From Acetobacteraceae bacterium (GTDB taxonomy: Bacteria > Pseudomonadota > Alphaproteobacteria > Acetobacterales > Acetobacteraceae), in contig DAICYU010000011.1 of the NCBI GenBank assembly GCA_027311485.1, positions 1 to 17,816 on the forward strand: a stretch of DNA of 17,816 nt, written 5' to 3'. This document shows, piece by piece, positions 15,188 to 17,816 of this stretch. Below the pieces are notes generated by a model, which ran no database searches, was not told the origin of the DNA, and worked only from the letters and a program-made list of their open reading frames with translations. Position 1 is the stretch's first letter. Every line of letters starts with the position of its first letter. The position numbers were made by a program, and so were the translations under genes.

Positions 15188-16138
15188 TTATCGTCCGCCG
15201 CGGAACCGTTCCACCGCGGCTACAAGCGCGCGTCGTATTCCCGGTTCCAACGCCGAGTGTCCAGCATCGGGCACGATCGTCAGCCGCGCATTGCGCCATG
15301 CGCTGGCCAGTTCGAACGCTGTGGTGGTCGGGCAGATCATGTCGTAGCGCCCCTGCACGATCTCCGCCGGGATATGCGCGATCCGGTCCATGTGCCCCAG
15401 CAACCCGCGTTCGGGCAGGAACAGGCGGTGCTGGAAATAATGCGCCTCGATTCGCGCCAGCCCCAGGGCGGTGCGGTCTTGGGAAAAGCCGGTGACGGTC
15501 TCGGGGCTTGGCAGCAGAGTGCTGCAGGTGCCTTCGTACACCGACCATGCCCGCGCTGCCGGAAGGTGAATGGTCGGGTCAGGATCGGTCAGCCGACGCA
15601 GGAAGCTGCCCAGCAGGTCGCCCCGCTCGGCTTCGGGCAGAAAGCCGCTGAACGCGGCATGGGCTTCCGGAAACACTGCCTGCATCCCATGCAGGAACCA
15701 TTCGACCTCCTGCTCCCGCCCCAGGAACACCCCGCGCAGCACGCAGCCGGCGACGCGCTGCGGGTGTGCCTGCGCATAGGCCAGCGCCAGCGTCGAGCCC
15801 CAGGAGCCGCCGAACAGCAGGAACCGGTCGATCGCGAGATGGATTCGCAGCACTTCGATGTCGGCCACGAGGTCGGGCGTCGTGTTGTCGTCCAGGCCGC
15901 CCAACGGTCGGGATCGGCCGGCGCCGCGCTGGTCGAAAATGATGATCCGCCAATATCCGGGATCGAAGAAACGCCGGTGCACGGCGCCGGCGCCCGCGCC
16001 GGGACCGCCGTGCAGAAACAGGACCGGCCGGCCATTCGGGTTGCCGGCTTGCTCCCAATACATCACATGTCCGCCGGACAACGGCAGATAGCCGGTCTCG
16101 TAGGGGCCGATTTCAGGAAACAGGTCGCCACGGGGCAT
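15188..16138 (-). CDS. pip: Proline iminopeptidase
   Basis: This alpha/beta hydrolase of peptidase family S33 releases N-terminal proline from peptides in the cytoplasm; 316 residues is the family norm. Visible landmarks are GYLPLSGGHVMYWEQAGNP at the N-terminus, the oxyanion HGGPGAG (43-49), IIFDQRGAGRSRP (66-78), the nucleophile elbow GGSWGS with Ser112, catalytic Asp266 in QGRYDMICP, and His294 in DAGHSALEPG. The cap domain Glu residues within SVYEGTCSTLLPSP (199-212) fit proline iminopeptidase rather than a general hydrolase. AGGGA lies six bases before ATG 16138. It is the first gene of the minus-strand block, diverging from the DUF423 gene. Confidence 0.93.
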   Translation of the reverse strand: MPRGDLFPEIGPYETGYLPLSGGHVMYWEQAGNPNGRPVLFLHGGPGAGAGAVHRRFFDPGYWRIIIFDQRGAGRSRPLGGLDDNTTPDLVADIEVLRIHLAIDRFLLFGGSWGSTLALAYAQAHPQRVAGCVLRGVFLGREQEVEWFLHGMQAVFPEAHAAFSGFLPEAERGDLLGSFLRRLTDPDPTIHLPAARAWSVYEGTCSTLLPSPETVTGFSQDRTALGLARIEAHYFQHRLFLPERGLLGHMDRIAHIPAEIVQGRYDMICPTTTAFELASAWRNARLTIVPDAGHSALEPGIRRALVAAVERFRGGR

Positions 16139-16181
16139 AATTCCCTATGTTACATGCGGCTGGGGCCGTGGGAAACAGGCA
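16139..16181. promoter_or_regulatory. Short divergent intergenic region
   Basis: Only 43 bp separate the divergent starts of pip (minus) and the DUF423 gene (plus), so at least one promoter must overlap a coding region or lie within this gap. It contains the near-palindrome ATGTTACAT and a TATGTT that could act as a -10 element for the plus strand. No confident -35 box was found. Confidence 0.3.
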
Positions 16182-16535
16182 ATGCAGAGAGTTTGGGTTG
16201 GTTTGGGTGGTCTCGCCGGGTTCGGGGCGGTGGCAATGGCCGCGGTGGCGGCGCACGTGGTGGCACCGGAGGCACGCGGCATCGTCGCCAGTGCCGTGCA
16301 GATGGAGGGCTGGCACGCGCTGGCCTTGCTGTTCACCGGGCTATGGTCGCCGCGTGGTGGCCGGCTGGCTGATGCCGCCGGATTCGCCTTTACGCTGGGC
16401 ATTATCCTGTTCTGCGGCGCCGTCTATTACCTGGGGCTGACCGGCCGATCCCTGGGGCCGGTGCCGCCGGCCGGCGGGACGCTGCTGATGATCGGCTGGC
16501 TGCTGCTGGGAGCGTCGACGTTGCGCAGCCGATGA
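16182..16535 (+). CDS. ygdD: DUF423 (YgdD-type) membrane protein
   Basis: The 117-residue protein has four hydrophobic segments (about 4-27, 40-57, 63-85, 92-113), as in the DUF423 family. Family landmarks are GGLAGFGAVAMAAVAAHV at the start, the HALALL segment after a short loop (AVQMEGWHALALL), GIILFCGAVYYL, and PAGGTLLMIGWLLLGAS near the end. It is an inner-membrane protein of unknown function. Its stop overlaps the next start by four bases (ATGA). In E. coli ygdD also directly precedes rlmM, so this pairing is conserved across distant proteobacteria. Confidence 0.9.
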   Translation: MQRVWVGLGGLAGFGAVAMAAVAAHVVAPEARGIVASAVQMEGWHALALLFTGLWSPRGGRLADAAGFAFTLGIILFCGAVYYLGLTGRSLGPVPPAGGTLLMIGWLLLGASTLRSR

Positions 16536-17434
16536 TCCGCGCCGCCTACCTGGCCGCTGACGGGTTCGAAGCGCCCCTGGCCGAGGAGCTCGGTCGGCGC
16601 GGCGTCGCTATCGGCCCATGGATCGGCCGCTTGTTGCTGTCAGCCGATCCACCGGTGCAGGCGGCTTGGGCCCTGGATACCTGGACCGACCCACGGGAAG
16701 CTGACGTGCCGTCGGTCAAGGCAGCGGCTGACACGCTGCGCGCCATCCAGCGTAACTGGTCCGCCTACGGCGTGGCGCATCACAGACGGATGGCGCTGAT
16801 CACCGAGCGGCTGCCGCCGGTGAAGGCGGCGCCGCTGGTCTTCCCGGCCGCGGCGCCGACCTCCCACCTCGGGGCGTGGACCTTGCTGGCGGCCGACCGG
16901 ATGCTGTTCAGCACGGCCAAGTCCAGCCCGTTCGTCAACGGCGAATGCCATTTCGTCGAGGACCGCGCCGGACCGCCGAGCAGGGCGTATTTGAAAGTGT
17001 GGGAAGCGCTGGTGCGGTTGGGGCGGTGGCCTGCGCCGGGGGAGCGTTGCATCGACCTGGGCGCCTCGCCCGGCGGCTGGACCTGGGTCCTGGCGAAGCT
17101 TGGCGCGTCCGTCATCGCGGTGGACAAGGCGCCGCTTGACCCGGCGATAGTGGCCATGCCTGGCGTGGAGCAGCGCCTGGACAGCGCCTTCGCCCTGGCG
17201 CCGGAACCGGTGGATTGGTTGTTCAGCGATGTCATCGCCTATCCGGACCGCCTGCTGGCCATGGTGCGCCGCTGGATCGACGCCGGGGCGGCGCGGACGA
17301 TCATCTGCACCATCAAGTTCCAGGGACCGACCGACCATGACGCGGCTGAGGCGTTTGCGGCCATCCCGGGGGCGCGTGTCATTCACCTGTTCAACAACAA
17401 GCACGAGCTGACGTTCATCTGGGGCGCTTGCTGA
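16532..17434 (+). CDS. rlmM: RlmM-type 23S rRNA 2'-O-ribose methyltransferase
   Basis: The product has 300 residues. Residues 1-150 are an RNA-recognition-type N-terminal region. The C-terminal half is an FtsJ/RrmJ-like Rossmann methyltransferase: CIDLGASPGGWTWVLAKLGA (173-192) binds SAM, and VIAVDKAP (195-202) is the acidic loop. The catalytic Lys-Asp-Lys-Glu tetrad can be placed at Lys155 (SRAYLKVWEA), Asp233 (FSDVIAYP), Lys262 (CTIKFQG) and Glu292 (NKHELTF). E. coli RlmM modifies C2498 of 23S rRNA. The same reaction is inferred from the tetrad and the conserved ygdD neighbour. It is about 60 residues shorter than the E. coli enzyme, mainly in the N-terminal part. Translation is coupled to the upstream gene by ATGA overlap. 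Confidence 0.85.
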   Translation: MIRAAYLAADGFEAPLAEELGRRGVAIGPWIGRLLLSADPPVQAAWALDTWTDPREADVPSVKAAADTLRAIQRNWSAYGVAHHRRMALITERLPPVKAAPLVFPAAAPTSHLGAWTLLAADRMLFSTAKSSPFVNGECHFVEDRAGPPSRAYLKVWEALVRLGRWPAPGERCIDLGASPGGWTWVLAKLGASVIAVDKAPLDPAIVAMPGVEQRLDSAFALAPEPVDWLFSDVIAYPDRLLAMVRRWIDAGAARTIICTIKFQGPTDHDAAEAFAAIPGARVIHLFNNKHELTFIWGAC

Positions 17435-17484
17435 CCCGCCCTGGCTTCGGCTAGATGCGAGCCGGTTTCCGGTTGGGGGAGTGC

Positions 17485-17816
17485 ATGGCGGTCAACAAGA
17501 TCTACCCGGACGCGGCGGCGGCGCTGGCTGGCCTGCTGCGCGACGGCATGACAATCATGTCTGGCGGGTTCGGGCTGTGCGGCATCCCATCGTCCCTGAT
17601 CCTGGCCATCCGCGACAGCGGGGTGAAGGATCTGACGATCATCTCCAACAATGCCGGCATCGACGATGCGGGGCTCGGCCTGCTGTTGCATACGCGGCAG
17701 GTGAAGAAGATGATCAGCTCCTACGTCGGGGAGAACGCGACGTTCGCCAAGCAATACTTGGCCGGGGAACTGGAAATCGAGTTCAACCCGCAAGGCACGC
17801 TGGCTGAACGCATCCG
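17485..17816 (+). CDS. 3-oxoacid CoA-transferase subunit A, 3' end outside window
   Basis: The first 110 residues are visible from ATG 17485, preceded by GGGGGAG. Residues 21-36, DGMTIMSGGFGLCGIP, match the CoA-transferase family I subunit A signature (DGxxIxxGGFGxxGxP). They are followed by LTIISNNAGIDDAGLGLLL and KKMISSYVGENATFAKQYLA, typical of ScoA/AtoD-type succinyl- or acetoacetyl-CoA transferases. The visible end, FNPQGTLAERIR, is where the family continues into the second half. It moves CoA between succinyl-CoA (or another donor) and a 3-oxoacid in ketone-body or short-chain acid metabolism. Subunit B is expected immediately downstream, outside the window. It lies 50 bp after rlmM and has its own strong ribosome site. 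Confidence 0.93.
   Translation, partial: MAVNKIYPDAAAALAGLLRDGMTIMSGGFGLCGIPSSLILAIRDSGVKDLTIISNNAGIDDAGLGLLLHTRQVKKMISSYVGENATFAKQYLAGELEIEFNPQGTLAERI

Noticed and set aside
14390..16372. A 660-codon open frame on the plus strand
   Set aside because: It is antisense to ltnD and pip, which have clear catalytic motifs. The translation is His/Arg/Gly-rich with no family features, a normal product of high-GC third-position bias.

Overview
The window is GC-rich, estimated by eye at about 65% with a dip near 6.13-6.45 kb. Its genes are tightly packed and often overlap by ATGA or TGATG. The gene content (split leuC-leuD-leuB, an L-threonate dehydrogenase type enzyme, a YgdD/RlmM pair, a palindromic ATGGCCGGG-type intergenic repeat) fits a free-living alphaproteobacterium, probably near the Acetobacteraceae/Rhodospirillales. 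That placement is inferred from the style of the proteins, not from a database search.

Layout. Bases 1-2833 (minus strand) hold a four-gene envelope cluster. It encodes a 59-residue glycine-rich membrane protein, an OmpA-domain lipoprotein, a four-helix membrane protein with long coiled-coil arms, and the start of an exported protein that runs off the window. Bases 3009-5356 hold a 14-TM-type MFS exporter and, upstream of it in the same orientation, a LysR-type regulator destroyed by two in-frame stop codons. Bases 5357-6795 look like the debris of an integrated element next to tRNA-Arg(ACG). They contain three overlapping small plus-strand frames (one with an amber stop), a low-GC tail-anchored small protein, a frame remnant, and a cluster of GGGTAGC heptamers in direct and inverted orientation.

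Bases 6796-10264 (minus strand) carry leuC, leuD, leuB and then tRNA-Arg(ACG): two of the leucine-specific steps (isopropylmalate isomerase and dehydrogenase) without leuA. A 92-bp element with inverted ends sits between leuC and leuD. Upstream lie a BaiN/HI0933-type flavoprotein, then a translationally coupled pair of a PuuE-like polysaccharide deacetylase and an HGGYW alpha/beta hydrolase, then a small secreted Ser/Gln-rich protein. Further on are an L-threonate dehydrogenase-like enzyme with a proline iminopeptidase 12 bp upstream of it. Transcription then switches strand at about 16.16 kb. The plus strand carries a DUF423 membrane protein overlapping an RlmM-type rRNA 2'-O-methyltransferase (the E. 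coli ygdD-rlmM arrangement), and the start of a 3-oxoacid CoA-transferase subunit A.

The best candidates for something undescribed are the four-gene envelope cluster at the left edge, which pairs a coiled-coil 4-TM protein with a Pal-like lipoprotein, and the decayed element beside tRNA-Arg. The remainder is ordinary chromosomal metabolism.
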